Assembly (NCBI GenBank): GCA_951394045.1
Contig: OX595986.1
Location: 3,315,534 to 3,379,533 of the forward strand
Reading direction: 5' to 3'
Length of the DNA stretch: 64,000 nt
DNA from: Nitzschia sp. DOCU1
Lineage: Eukaryota; Bacillariophyta; Bacillariophyceae; Bacillariales; Bacillariaceae
The translations under genes were made by a program, and so were the position numbers. This document shows, one piece after another, positions 20,306-32,800 of the stretch; position 1 is the first letter of the stretch, and every line of letters begins with the position of its first letter. The notes below the pieces were generated by a model. It was given only the letters and a program-made list of their open reading frames with translations, had not been told where the DNA came from and made no database searches.

Positions 20306-21261
20306 ATGATGAGCCTTCGAAGCATCCAAGTTGTGTTGATGCTGCTGCTTGGCTCTGCCATTGGCATCAGCGGATTCCAGCCCCACTCCACCACTTGTCG
20401 GAAGCTTCAATCGTTGACACGGTGGCAATCACTTTATTCTCCTGACGAGTCATCGTCCTCTCAGACTCAAACCTCGTCCTTGACAGAGGAAATCATCACC
20501 ATTCCACTGGTTATCATGAGCACTATTCTGCCGGGTCAGAAGCTTCACTTTTCCAGGTAATGATTTGCGTGGATTCATTATTCGCCATTGGAACGAAACT
20601 TTTCGAAACTAACACCATTGCATGCTTTTTCAGTCCTGATCCAAAGTTTGATGCTCTCATTCGACATGTTCTCTCGACGCATTATTATCATTCTTCCAAT
20701 GAAATTGGCATTATCGGCTTGGATCCGCCGACTCAGCATCCACTGCATTTAGGCGTTACGGCACCGATTTTGAAAAAGGACATCATCTTTGGAATCAATC
20801 GAGACTCAGAACGAGTACTCGCCACATCCTTCAAGGGCACACGGCGTTTTCAAATTGTAGGAGAACCGTGGATGGATCCTACCGACTCGTTTTATCTTTC
20901 GCAAGTTCGTATCCTGGACAATCGGCACGAGCCATTGACCAAAGAACAGCAACAACAGGTCCAAATTTTGCATCGAAAAATTCCGGCTCTTGTGGAAGAA
21001 TGGATCGAGTCGGTCATTCAAACGGAAAAGTTGTCGCCGGCGGGCGTCACATCTATCGTCAAGGACATTGGACCCATGCCCTCGGAGCCTAGATCTCGAG
21101 CCATTTGGATCGCGGCGCTTTTGAATCCGACGATACCATTGGGGCTTTGTCAGGAGATTCGTCCGGCCATGCTATCCTGTCAGAATGATGTGGATCGTCT
21201 CGCCTTGTCGACGGTGGCATTGCGGACATGTATTGATCAACTTCGGAAAGAAAAGCGATAG
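20306..21261 (+). CDS. LON substrate-binding-domain protein, probably plastid
   Basis: A 292-residue protein in two exons, 20306-20556 and 20634-21261, across a 77-nt GT-AG intron (donor GTAATG, acceptor TTTTTCAG). ATG 20306 (a second ATG is adjacent) begins a signal peptide ending in ISG-F, which fits the diatom plastid-import motif, followed by a serine/arginine-rich transit region. The mature part resembles the stand-alone LON N-terminal (PUA-like) domain: ITIPLVIMSTILPGQKLHF, then FDALIRHVL, GIIGLD, and a KGTRRFQIVGE segment; there is no AAA ATPase or protease domain. Such proteins (bacterial LonN-like, plant plastid LON-domain proteins) may act as substrate adaptors. The C-terminal 110 residues are helical. 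Function is inferred. Confidence 0.7.
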
Positions 21262-21463
21262 TTTCTCTGGGGGAGGGACGAAACGATACTCCTCGTAATA
21301 GTTTGGCAACAATGTCAATACCAATGTACAGCTGTTTAAACATGAAATAATCATTGCCCTGTGACAAATGGCTATGTCTTCCCCGTACAATCTTCGATCC
21401 TGGAAGGCCTTACTAATCATCATCAAATAGGCTAGTCAGCAGTTCTACTACCACTAGATTACA

Positions 21464-24400
21464 CTAATTCCCCAAGTTGGCAATGGTCGCCGTGACGTAT
21501 CCATTGTAATCCAATCGAATCCCCAGATTGGCAACAACCCCCGACGTAGTATTCGCATTAAGTTGCCTCATAAAGTTTGCCAGGTCGTGGTTGAAAACTT
21601 CTTCAAAGCGTCGCACCATGCGTTGATAAGATTCGCTTTGAACTTCCCTTCCAACCCGACGGGTCTGTCGTTGTTGGACAGTTTGCCGTTCCTCCCTGGC
21701 AGACGCAAAGGCTTTACGCAGAGCCCGCTTATCCTGCTGAGTCTGCGTCAGACCACGTTCGTTCAAGTTACGTTGGACGACGACACGCTTTTCGGCAGCT
21801 CGATTGATCGAGTCGTCGTACTATCACATTGAAGGAAAACAAAGAAACACCGTCAGGCATATGCCAAATTACATTCCAGTCATCATTCTCAATATTACTT
21901 ACAATCTTGGTCGTGTCCATGAAACGCTTCATTTGATCCGTGAACAAAAGGCAGGTGTTGAGTAGTTTTGTCAGACTACGAATCAAATCAGAATTCGTCA
22001 ACAGGCACGCCTCAAGAGTTCGTGCCAAAAAGGCATTGTGGACTTGTAGAAGATCGTCGACCGTCTGCGGCTTTTCGAAAGGAGGTCTCGAGGCTCCTGC
22101 CTTGTCCAATGCCTCACGCATGTCCATCCAATGGCCTTCGACGACTTCAAATACCATGTAGTAAATGAAGTTTTGAACAAAGTGTAACATGCGCTGGCGA
22201 AGCAAAAATGTTGGACCCAACAAGCCCCGCAAGACGTCGAGCTTCTTCAGTAGCTGATGGTCGCGCCAGACACCAATGAGACGACGCTCCACGTGTTTGG
22301 TAAAAAAGAGGTGCCGAAAGAGCAATTGATAGTCACCCATGGCCTTTTTCGACAACAACAAGGAGAGGGGAAATGGGACGCGGATAAAGTCAATACTAAA
22401 GACTTCAACCCCTGTCGGCCCATGGTTGTTCGTTCCATATGCCCGCCGTCGCGGCGTCACTGGCCCCTGATCGGCAATGCCTCCACCGTACAACGTGTCC
22501 AGATGCGACACTAAGGTTTCGTCCGACAATCGACAACGAAGACCGGCAGGCACCAAGGGACAAGTGCTCGGATTGAATCTTGCTCCCGAGACTGGGTCGA
22601 TCTCTTCCTTGTGCGATTCGGTAAGTTGGATAGATGTGTTGAGCCAATGCTGCAGGCGGCCCAGGGAAATGTCGTCTACTGGCTTGAGAAGCTCCATTTC
22701 AGCGGCATCCATAAAGTGCATAAGGAAATCACCCTGATCAATCAAAAAGTACCGCTTCATGATTTGCAGCGATTCGACCAGCTTGAAATTGTCCAAGAGG
22801 ATACGGACCAAAACTTGAGAGGCATTCTGATAGCGTTGGTCAATATACGAAGCCATGGCGGACGTATCTGAGTTGTAAGGTAATTTGGGTATCTTGGCCT
22901 GTCGGTTTGTTGCAAGACTTTGCAAGTCCTTCAAGTCTACATGGCACTCGTGCACAGCATTCCAATACTTGCCCGTGGTCAAAATCGTTTCTTTGGCCCA
23001 ATCATTTGAAGCAACCCCTTGCACCACATGATCTTCGTTGATTTGAAAGCGATCTAGCCATGAATCTCCATCAAAAGGACCACGAGACTGTGTTCCTCGT
23101 TGCACCATGAATTCTTGATATGGATCGTTTAGTTTGCCCGACTGCAACCACTCTGACATGATCTCCATGTATGGTTCGGATGCCTTGTCCAGCAAAATGC
23201 TTAGGACTTTCTTGGCAACGCTGTCGCCCATGTAGCTACGTTTCTCGAGAGACCAGAGCGCATTGATCAACTCGCCACCTTTGGCTTCACACACAGCTTC
23301 GGTAGCGTGCTCCAAAATCGACATGGAATGCAATGAAGGCGTCACTTGAAAGTACAAACTCTTCATGGTCAACGTGTCCGTCTTGGAGTACTTGCGCAGT
23401 TCCCATTCTAATTGCGCCACGAAATAAACATAGTCTTGCAACAAGGCATCCAAGGCTTCACAAAAGGCTTGCATGACGCGTCCGTATTCGTATCCAGGAT
23501 GGCGAGCACTGACAAAGTTGCGCACCCGAACAAACGACGTGGAAAGGGGAAGAATTTGTTCTACCAAATTGCGGAGACCAACATCAAAGGTGACGCCATC
23601 GGCATCAAAAAGTTGAAATTCAAAGTGATCCACATTGCTGCTATGACCTCGAGCACCCTTGAGACGAACATGCAATCCTTCCAAACCCAAAAAGGAACCA
23701 ATGACCTCGTCCAATAAAATACGCTCCTTGGTTTTGGGAGACAAATTTTCGTCAGAAGCAACGTGCCGCACCGAGGCTTCCAAAATGGCACTAGCCGTAC
23801 CCTTTCCAGCAAACAAGGCGGATTCAAACTCGGCGCTACGTTGATTTCGTCGGGGTTGCAAGAGATAGGATCCCGTAAGAAAGATACGCTCGTCACTGCT
23901 TCGTGAGGCCACCCATGGAGGACAGGGTGGAATCGACGACAAAATCATCTGAAAGGTATCTTGAGGAGTTGGATATAATCGGTCATGATTTTGTAGACGG
24001 CCCAGCAGCGTTGGATCATCCGAATGTTGGTGATGCTGATAGGAATCTGTCAGCAATATCAGCTTGCCGTCTCCATCCACCGATAAAATTCCTCCATTGT
24101 AGCAATTTCGCAACACAATGGGATCCCCAGACCGCACCGGTGCCAGCATGCTCGACGTGTTGCTACTCGCCGTCGTAGACTCGCGATTATGACTCGAATG
24201 TTCCTTTTGTTGCATCGCCACAAGTGCCGCTCGTCCCACCAAGATTTCCTTGTCTGGTCGTGACTTTAAAATGGTCCATATCTCGGATTTGTTGGTACCG
24301 CCGCTGGATGGACTAAAAAAGCCCAATTGAATCTTTGCCGCGGTTCCTGAAGAATTGACAAACTTGCGGCTTCCCAAGGCCCGTCCTTTGGCGGCAGTCG

Positions 24401-26594
24401 AGTATAACATGACAGTATCTCCGTGCCGTAGATTGGGAGTAATACCACGCTCGTCATGGGCCGTAGACACAACTTTTTGAATCATCAAAGCTTCTTCGTC
24501 TCGACCCAGTCCCACACCCGTCAAATCTGCCAATCGATACTTGTCGTCGTCTTTGGATGGTAGTCCGACGACACCCACAGTTGTTGGTCGACAATAAGAC
24601 CTCAAAACAATCTTGGAGCCAGATTGTAGACAGGCAGCATCAATGGTTTGGATTTTGGCAGGATCCAATGTCGCTTGATCTTCTTCTTCCTCCAAGAATT
24701 CTTCAATTGGCCGATAGACTTTCCGTGTAGGAGTTTGCTCGTAACTTGGAGTCGCCGCCAATGTCATGTGATCGACCGAAGCCTCTTGTGACTGATACTC
24801 GTGTTGTGGAGTATGCTGGTAGTGGGGGGAATACAAAGGCTGGGCTCCCAAGGTAGGAGAATCTGCTTGGTGAACGAAACTAAAATTGGCATTGCGGGGC
24901 GTTTCCATCTGATGAATGGTCATGTCGGCAATCGTACTAACATCGGTCGTATCCAATAAAAAGGAAGACAATCGTTCCACCCCGGGTGAGTTGCGTGCTT
25001 CTTCTGCATAATTTCGTGGAGACGGACTGACGGATCGTGCGTTATGATGATGATGTAGCATGGCCCGTCGTTGCAAGTTGGTATGAGTGTGACCATGACC
25101 CATGGGAGAACGACCCCGTGGCGGTTCCAAGGACGCCTGTGTTTGTAGCGGTGTGGGCTTGGGACGTTGCATTTGTTGCTGAGGTACATTATTGTTTTCA
25201 CTCCAGGGCGAAGCCGTCGTCCGTCGACCGGGACTGGGAGAACGAGATCGAACTGGCAATTGACGTTGTTGTTGTTGTTGAATGGGTGCTTGTGGTGGTG
25301 GCGGCGGCGGTGGGGGTGGCGGATCTCTATAAAATTGCTGCTGCTGCTGCAGTGTCGGTTGCTCTAGTTCGAACGAATGTTGCTGCTGGGGGCGTCGTGG
25401 AGACTTTGCAGACATTGCCGCCAAGTTGCGTGGAGATGGTGGTGGCAACAGGCCATGACTTGCTGCTGCTGCTACTGGGCTTGCACTTTCATGAGGATAC
25501 CGCCTGGGAGAAAATCGGCTGGGCCTGGGCGACGATCGTCTCGTTGCCAATGCTGCCGAAATGCGAGACGGACTACCACTCGGGCTTGTACGACGATCGG
25601 GGGATGATTCTTCACCTCCTCTATTGTGGCCAGTCCACCTTTGACTTGCAGCAGCAGCAGCGGCAGCCGTGACTTCCAGCTTGGCCATGCGAGCCTGCAA
25701 GGGACTATCCGTAGCTGTCGTAGTGTCGGCTGTGGATGCAGCTGCACTCGGTCGCGTCGGAGTCGTGGGGCTCTTTCGACTTCGTGGTGATGACGACAAA
25801 TAGCGTGGATTCGTCATGGTTTTGACGGCGGGCCTCGATCCAATGAGTGTTGTCGTCTCGGCTGTTTCTTCATTAGTTGCAGGCAATCGTTGTTGTTGCT
25901 GTTGCTGCTGCTGCTGTTGCCTGGAGGACGACGATTCAAGAAGAGCTTGCCTTCTTTGTCTGGAAGTGATGAGAATGTCTTGTTGTGGTGGTGGCGGCTG
26001 CTGTGGTTGTACCACTCGACTGGGAGATGCGGCTTGTGGCGCAGTACTAGTCACTGGTGCTATCCTTTCTTTTTGTGGCGAGTGGTGAGACCGATAGCGA
26101 CTTTTGGAAGTTACGGAATTCAACACGGAACTTGCTCGTTCAGCAGCTTGACGGCTATTGGCCAGTGCTTGTTGCGGTGTCGCAGCAGTAACATACGAGG
26201 GTGTCGTTTGCCTTTCGGGCGACATGGTTGACGTTGTCAAGGCTACCGTGGTATGTGTTGCATCCATGACAGATTCTCCCGTGGGAGATTTAGTCTTTTC
26301 ATGTGCTCGTCGTGTTAATTGTGTCATTTTACCACTGGCGGCTGCCACGGACGGTGTCGTGTCGACGGTTAATTTCGGTGGCCGAGCTTCTTTGGGGGGA
26401 GAACCACTCAAAGTAGGAATACGGCTGGGAGGTAAAGGAGCTTGTTTCAATGTAATATTAGTGTTGGATGATGCAGTAGTAGTTGTTGTTGGCGGTGGAG
26501 GACGCAAGGATTGAGCGGCTCGTTGTCGTCGACGTGCCAAAGCGGCTCGAGCCGCTGGCGTATCGCGACGGGAAGCGGCAGCGGTCGAGGACAT
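21464..26594 (-). CDS. Gamma-tubulin complex component 2 (GCP2)
   Basis: A 1682-residue protein in two exons: 26594-21903 and 21820-21464, across an 82-nt intron (donor GTAAGT, phase 0). The frame opens upstream at GTG; the first ATG is 26594. Residues about 690-1682 are a Spc97/Spc98 (GCP) protein: RVRNFVSARHPGYEYGRVMQAF, a KLNDPYQEFMV segment, TTGKYWNAVHEC, MKRYFLIDQGDFLMHFMD, FSIDFIRVPFPLSLLLS, LLFRHLFFTKHVER, and LRQRMLHFVQNFIYYMVFEV. The DPYxEFMV and TGKYWNAVHEC segments match GCP2 rather than GCP3. The C-terminal exon supplies LGIRLDYNGY, matching the GCP2 end. GCP2 and GCP3 form the V-shaped gamma-tubulin small complex that nucleates microtubules. The first about 680 residues are a proline-, serine- and glutamine-rich disordered extension. 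Confidence 0.93.
25889..25920. repeat. CAG/CAA microsatellite coding polyglutamine in GCP2
   Basis: A short run of CTG/TTG triplets on the plus strand, read on the minus strand as CAG/CAA, encodes about 10 consecutive glutamines in the disordered N-terminus of GCP2. Further shorter CAG, CAA and CCA/CCG tracts lie nearby (about 25265-25350 and 25460-25670). Confidence 0.8.
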
Positions 26595-26976
26595 ATTGAC
26601 AAACACTCTCTGGGGATGTAATGCAACTACTAATGGGAATAGAGGTGCAAAGCAATGCAAAGTATCCTCCACAGCAGAGCAGTGATAATCACAATAATGG
26701 CAATGATATCATTGCCGCCCTCTTTCACCCGCTCGCGGTTATTTTTAAAATCGGCAAAATGGGGAGGAAGGACGTGCCACCTCGCGAGCTTGCCAAGACG
26801 AACGTACACTCCAGTAGAATTGAATGGAAGGGGAATCTTGGATGGCGATGGGGGAATCAGGATCCCCCTCTCTGTCCCCCACTCTATGTGGAAGGAAGGA
26901 CAGACTGCTGATGACGTGATGAGTGCCGACAAAATTGAAATCGAAGCCCCCTTGGTTCGCCGTTGCAATCCTGCTT
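26595..26976. other. Region between GCP2 start and retrotransposon (382 bp)
   Basis: Upstream region of the minus-strand GCP2 gene, ending at the retrotransposon insertion point. Its last four bases, GCTT (26973-26976), are the left copy of the target site duplication. No gene is supported. Confidence 0.5.
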
Positions 26977-27176
26977 TGTGTAAAGTTTCCTGTAACTTAC
27001 TTGTTTCCTAATGATGATACTCTGATGTAAAGCTAAAGACAACCTATCCTTGATAGACCAAGACTAAATTGTGCCATTGTCGGCTTACGTATCCTGCTTT
27101 CCATTGTTCCGATGACCGTCGCGCATCTAGCGTGTGGTTGACTAGATTGACTTCCGGTCACGTCCATATTCGAACA
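26977..27176 (-). repeat. 3' LTR of the copia element
   Basis: 200 bp, TG...CA, identical base for base to 33419-33618 as far as I can compare by eye. Just inside it (27177-27185) the minus strand reads AAAGGGAC, a short purine-rich stretch in the right place for the polypurine tract that primes second-strand synthesis. Confidence 0.95.
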
Positions 27177-27288
27177 GTCCCTTTGATGGTGCAGCTTCAC
27201 AGTAGCTAGCCATCAACCTTCGAATCGGGTAATAGTACCTGGTTTATATTCGACGCAATGCCAGGAGGTACCGCCGCGGTGCGGAAAC

Positions 27289-29899
27289 CTAAGCCGTCCC
27301 ATCTCCCTTGGTTTCATCCGTTGCCCTAGGCTTTCCGAAATACAATATCTCCTGAAGTAACTTCTTCCTGTCATCCGTTGGAATCGTGGTCTTGGTAAAT
27401 AGATCCGCAAGATTGCACTTCCCATCAATCTTTGCAACTCTGATTGCTTCCCTTGCCGCCTCTTCGCGAACAAAATGATACGAAATCGAATGATGCTTCT
27501 TCTGTAACGTCGAATGAGGTAATGACGTATTCTTGACCACGCTCTCATTGTCGCAGAAAATGTTGCTGGGTCCGTCGATTGGAACTCCAAACATCCGCAA
27601 CTTGTACCTCAACGACTTGTTCATCTCCACCGCAACTCGCATCGCGTTGAACTCGCTTCCGAACGTCGCGGCTTCCACCGTGTTCTGCTTCTTAGATAGC
27701 CACAAGATTGGCGCATTGTTCACAAATATCAAAATTCCAGATTGTGACCGACGATTCACAACGTTGCCAGCATGATTGGCATCCACATAAATGACGATGC
27801 GAACGGAATTTCCTTTCGGCACCGGCATATTTGGTGGTAGTTCTTCTCCATCAACGTCGTAAAAATCCTTCCAATCAACGGGAACAAACAAGCTCTCGTC
27901 GAAATCAATCAGCAAATCATCGAACACCATCGTCGATCGTTCATGTTTCTGTAAATATGCGAAAATTTTGTAAACCGTCTCGAGATGTCCAACGCGTGGG
28001 GCACAAAGGTGAGTCGCCAACGACGCTGCCTCCGCAAGCATATCAATTCTTCCGAGCTCACACGCCCACCGCAATACTCCTATCAAATGCATAAAACGAG
28101 TTGCCATGTCATCGTCCAATAATGGACTGGTGTCCAATTCCGGCCGATAACTCTTTGGAAATGGCCGATCTGAATCCTTCATCGGCAGATCACGGCCCTC
28201 CGACTTCAGAGTTTCGCGCAAATTCTTGACCGCGCTCTTCACATAATCGTTGGCCGAGATCGCCCAAACGCAACGACCATCCGGTAATTGGTACTTGCCT
28301 ATGTTCGCCCCGAGATACCTCTCGGGCGGTGCCACTTCATCGTTCTTTAACCGGTACAACCCTGCGATAGCCTTCATCGTCTCCTGCGGTTTGTGCGACA
28401 TGCACATTATGTCGTCGACATAAACCAGCAGGTATTCATAATATTCACTCCCGTCCGGCTTGACTTGCGGTCTGATATAAACGTCAGGGTCCGCTTTCGA
28501 GTCACGCCACCCCAAATCTATCAGACTCGTCCTTAGCATATTCCTCCATGCCGCTCCGGACGAACTTATTAATAAAATCATAAGTGGTTAGTGTACGAGA
28601 CAAGTTCTGCGTTCCCATTTCCTCTCTCACCGTAGTCCGTATAATGCCTTGATGATTAACATCACCGCGCCTTCGTCGCTGCCGAATTCCGGTCCTGCGA
28701 CTGTCCAAATCTTCTCACGGCAGTCGGCGTTCAAATATGCGTTGCCTATATCAGCCGCGAGTATGTCCAGGTTGTTCAACGCTGCCATCAAAAGTGCAAT
28801 TCGCACGCTGTCCCTGGAAACCACCGACGCATAGGTTATAGACGCCGGCGTCTCGGTCGTATGCCCTCCGGCAACAAGCCTGGCTTTTCTTGTGAAGTTC
28901 CCATCCATCTTAACATCAAATACCATATGGCACTTGATCTCTTGGTATCCCACCAGTGTTTTGCCTGACCTTGCCTCCTCGATAGTAATACCGTCCTTTC
29001 TTTGAAAGGCTGGGCGCACGTTCTTCATTTCCTTCATGATTGCATCGTACCAGAGTGTCGTTCCAGTTTCTTCGTCAATTTTGAGTGCCTCCTTGACGGA
29101 GTGCGGTAGCCGAATGCCAAATTTGTGGGTAGTCCTCCAATACCGACTCTTTACCTTTTTAATGATAATGTTGCGCTTTCGCAGCACGTCCGAAACCCAC
29201 CACTTGAAGGCGGGTTCTTCGGCGATTCCATTTCCTACGGCATACTCTGCCACCTCTACCGGATTGCTTTCTTTCAAATCTTTTAGCGCGACCCAAGTTG
29301 TCGCACCGTCCTTCCATTCAACCAAAAGATCCCACCCCACGGTAGTAATCTTTGGGACCTGGTTCCCATTTCTTGAGACGACAAATCCGTTATCCTTCTT
29401 TATCGCTCGTCCATCAGACCTGTGATCCAAGATTTCCTTTAAGTAAAAGAATTGGTGGCCCTCGTCGTCCACCTGTGAGAATAGGTTTTCGGCAATGATA
29501 TTCGCTGTATACTCCGCTGTTGTCCCATCTGGGAACTCGACTTCGTATTCCCGTGTGTTCATGATAGGGTTAGGATTATACTTTCCTATTGGGCGACCGT
29601 CTGGTCCCTTCGCCCTTTTCTTGACGGTCCCTCGCACATAATCGTCCCCCTGAGGTAGCAAAACTTCTGCTCCAATGTATGTATCCAAGGAGTCAGCATC
29701 GTGACCCTCAACGTCCATTCCAGGCATGTCCTCGCCTTCCACTGCAGCGACAACTTCGTGATCTTCAACTTCATCCGCGAATAAATCTTGCTGCCCAAAT
29801 TTACCTTCCTCGTTCCTATCAACATCATGCTCATCGTTGAGTGCTTCTTCTAACCGTTGATCAAACCTGTCGATTCTTCGCCGAGTGTCTTCATTTTTT
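27289..29899 (-). CDS. Copia Pol, second part: reverse transcriptase and RNase H (split by an intron)
   Basis: Read on the minus strand from the A6 run at 29899-29894, in the +1 frame relative to the gag-protease-integrase frame. It starts with a linker of about 120 charged residues, then the copia reverse transcriptase: a KCHMVFDVKMDGNFTRKARLV block, TYASVVSRDSVRIALL, ADIGNAYLNA (first catalytic aspartate) and KALYGLR. Two in-frame stops follow, within a 66-nt GT-AG segment (28630-28565); removing it yields exactly KALYGLR-SSGAAW, the canonical copia sequence. The second part carries YVDDIM (catalytic aspartates), the RNase H with YVDANHAG, ATFGSEFNA, CDNESVVKN and the HHSISYHFVRE motif. Stop at 27289. 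Confidence 0.85.
28565..28630 (-). other. Probable 66-nt spliceosomal intron inside the reverse transcriptase
   Basis: On the minus strand: donor GTGAGA directly after CTACG, a branch-point-like CACTAAC 24 nt before the end, and acceptor ATAAG. Its length is a multiple of three, but it contains in-frame TGA and TAA. Excision joins CG+T into the arginine codon of YGLR and continues SSGAAW with no residue lost or gained. It resembles the short introns in the host genes of this window, though its AAG acceptor is less common than CAG/TAG. Confidence 0.75.
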
Positions 29900-32800
29900 A
29901 TAATCGTCTTCCACCACATGCTGAACTGTCGTCCGAGCCAGGACTCTTCCAGTTTCATTCATTACATAATCGCAAAGAGCTCCGCCAATTCGGTGTGCCA
30001 CACCAACAAACCTACCGAGCTGTGGATTAATGTCGGCGTTGGGGTTATCCCAATACCAGACACGATCCCAAAATGAGAAATCCAGCCACTCTGAAATGTC
30101 GACGGAGTCACCAGTTACGCATTCCACGCCTGTCCTCCCATCGCGACCCGAGGCGGTGCGAGACAGAATTTCAGCTTCCCATACCATGCCGTAATCCCAC
30201 ACTCTCCTTGGGACGCCCAGAGATGTTGCTCTGTTTCTCCATTTTCTTCTCAGTGTGCCAATGTCCCTTTCACAGCGATTCTGCCATGGTGAGTAAGGCT
30301 CAGTCTGCCGCAATATCATACGAACTTTCCTCGCCGTCTTTGCGAAGTCACTTCCAGGGGCGACTTGCTCCAAAGCACCATCTACCATCATCATTTCCGG
30401 CACGCCGACATCATCAAGAAACTCCTGCAACGCCGCGCCAGCTTCACCTTTTGACTCCATTGGAAATACCTTAATCAAGCCTTCGCCACTGAAGACTTGT
30501 GCATACTTATTGCCTCGAATAGATTTCACCCCGGAAACCATTGTATCTGAGAAGAATTTGGCTTTCAATCGTCGCCTTGAATCTGACAAAATATCTGTGC
30601 GGTATCGCCTCCGGAGGGGATGAACAGCGGTCCGAATTCCCACCTGAGTCGTCACTTGCAAAGTGTTCTTCGCAGTTTCCAATCCAATTCTCCACTTCTG
30701 TGCCAGCAACTCTGGCGTCACAATAGAGTGCCGGTTCGTGGCAACCGGGGCCACCGTCGCTGCTTGAGCAGTCCTTGCGACCTGAACTTTAGAAATTAAC
30801 TTGGACAACATTGTTTTACCTGTGTAAATAGAAGAAATTTGGGAAAATGTAACGTCCGCAGGGTCGAGACCCGTTGACTGAACGTTAACACCGTATGTGA
30901 GACGATCCATTTCTGCCTCCTCCTTCGACAGCCCGAAAATGGCGGAAGAAGGATCCCAAAGATCGTCGTTCATCAAAATGTGACGGCACGTATCCAAATC
31001 TTCATTTGACGGACAAAATGACTCAAAGGAACAAGTAGTCCCTTTCATCCTGAACGGAATAAAATCACCATCGATTGTGGTCACACCCAGAGGGCGGTTG
31101 GGGTCAGTAGGATCATCGCAAACCGAGTGACCGAAAGCCCTCCACTGATACGGATTGATCAGGGAATTTTCCATGGAATTCCAAAACCCAAGCCCTTGTG
31201 GGAGAACAAGAATAACCGTTTCACCTGTAGAAGGAATTTGAATTGCAGTCGCGGCGGTTACCATAGGTACGCCACGAATTGGCTCGTAGTCTGGATTAAA
31301 TGGTGAGACATCAACAATTTCCCCGGTATACTCCAAGGGCCGAAAATTTCTCCCGAAGCAGTGATTGTCTGATCGACTGTCGATCTCGTTGGTGCGAAAT
31401 TCGCCAATAGGAAATACCATTGTATCAACCTGGGCCTTGCCGGACGTCCTTTTTACGATCTTTACCATGCTCGAATTACGAGGGTTGCCTCCATAAGCAC
31501 CTTGTCCCATCCTTGGAGGCTGGGCATTCGTAGGTGTTCGTGCCGTAGGCACGGACGCGGCAACGGAAGCATTGTCTTGATTTGTAGCCGCCATGACGCC
31601 TCGAGTCACGGCCTGTTCGATTGCCTCAGTCATTGTAGAGACATCACCTGCTGCAGTACTAGCCGCCGAAATATTGCGGCCACGGCCGCCTCGACCTCTT
31701 CCACCACTTCTACCGCCTTCGGTCCTCTGCGATTTCCGCTGCTCGACTGCTTTAGCACGGTTCGGATCGGTTTGAATTGCGTAGCGAATAGCGGGAGTCA
31801 AGCTCCACCACTCTGCTTCCGTCATGTAACGGTGCGGGTCAGAAAGATCCACACCGGCATAGGACTGCGGGACTCCTGGGATACGGTTGGAGGATCTGCC
31901 TCCTCGACCGCCCCTCCCATCTCGACCTCCGCCACGGCCACCTCGACCGCGGCCTCCCCGGTGACTGGAACCATCGTTGCTCGCCTGTGAAATATGTCTG
32001 TTAGCGCGTTTATATCCACCACCTCGTTCGAACATAGCAGGGTGAGCACGACGCAAAGTATCACTGAGAGTAGCAGCACTTTTGTCGAAATCAGCTCGCA
32101 AGTTTCTGTCGAGCATGATATACTCGACCGTAGCCTTAAATTCAGGCGCGTTAGTATTGATGCTACGAGTCAACTTTTCTACCTGTTCCTCACCCGTAAC
32201 AGGGCGTCCATACTTCCTCATGGTCTCGAACGCAGACTTGAGTTCCGAGACGTATGACTCAAAGCTCTTACTCTGTTCGTTGCGCCAGTGCAAATGCTCA
32301 ACTTGATATCGAGCCTGTTCCAGACGACGCTGTTTCATATCAGGCCCGTCGTAGTGGGACCTGAGATCTTGCATCGTTACCCTACCGTCCTTATGTTTCT
32401 CGTTACCTTTCACCCAATGGTAAGCATCAGTTCCGATCACACACTGCATAATCTTACGGAACACCACTTCTGCATCTTTCTTAAATACTCTACCCTCGAG
32501 TGCGGCGCTCCAAAACGGCAATGTTTCGTCCCTATCCGGGTCGTTATCGTCGCGAACTACGTACGACAACGGAACGTTACTGGCGCCCTTCATGCTCTCC
32601 AAGTGGTTGATAAAATCTTTCTCCCAATCGATCCACTTCTCAGGCTTGAGCTTTCCGGGCATTTTAATCTCATCCATTTCGTTCCCGGCTTCCTTCTCCT
32701 GGATTCCTAAGTTGTATCGGTTCTTAGCGTCCGAATACGCATCGGCGTTGAAGTCCGCCACGAGCAAGGCTGCGCCACGCGAATTCAAGTCTCGAACCCA

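Noticed and set aside
25037..25672. 211-codon plus-strand frame opposite GCP2
   Set aside because: It mirrors CAG/CCA-rich repeats of the GCP2 N-terminus and gives valine/alanine/leucine-rich low-complexity protein with no family resemblance.
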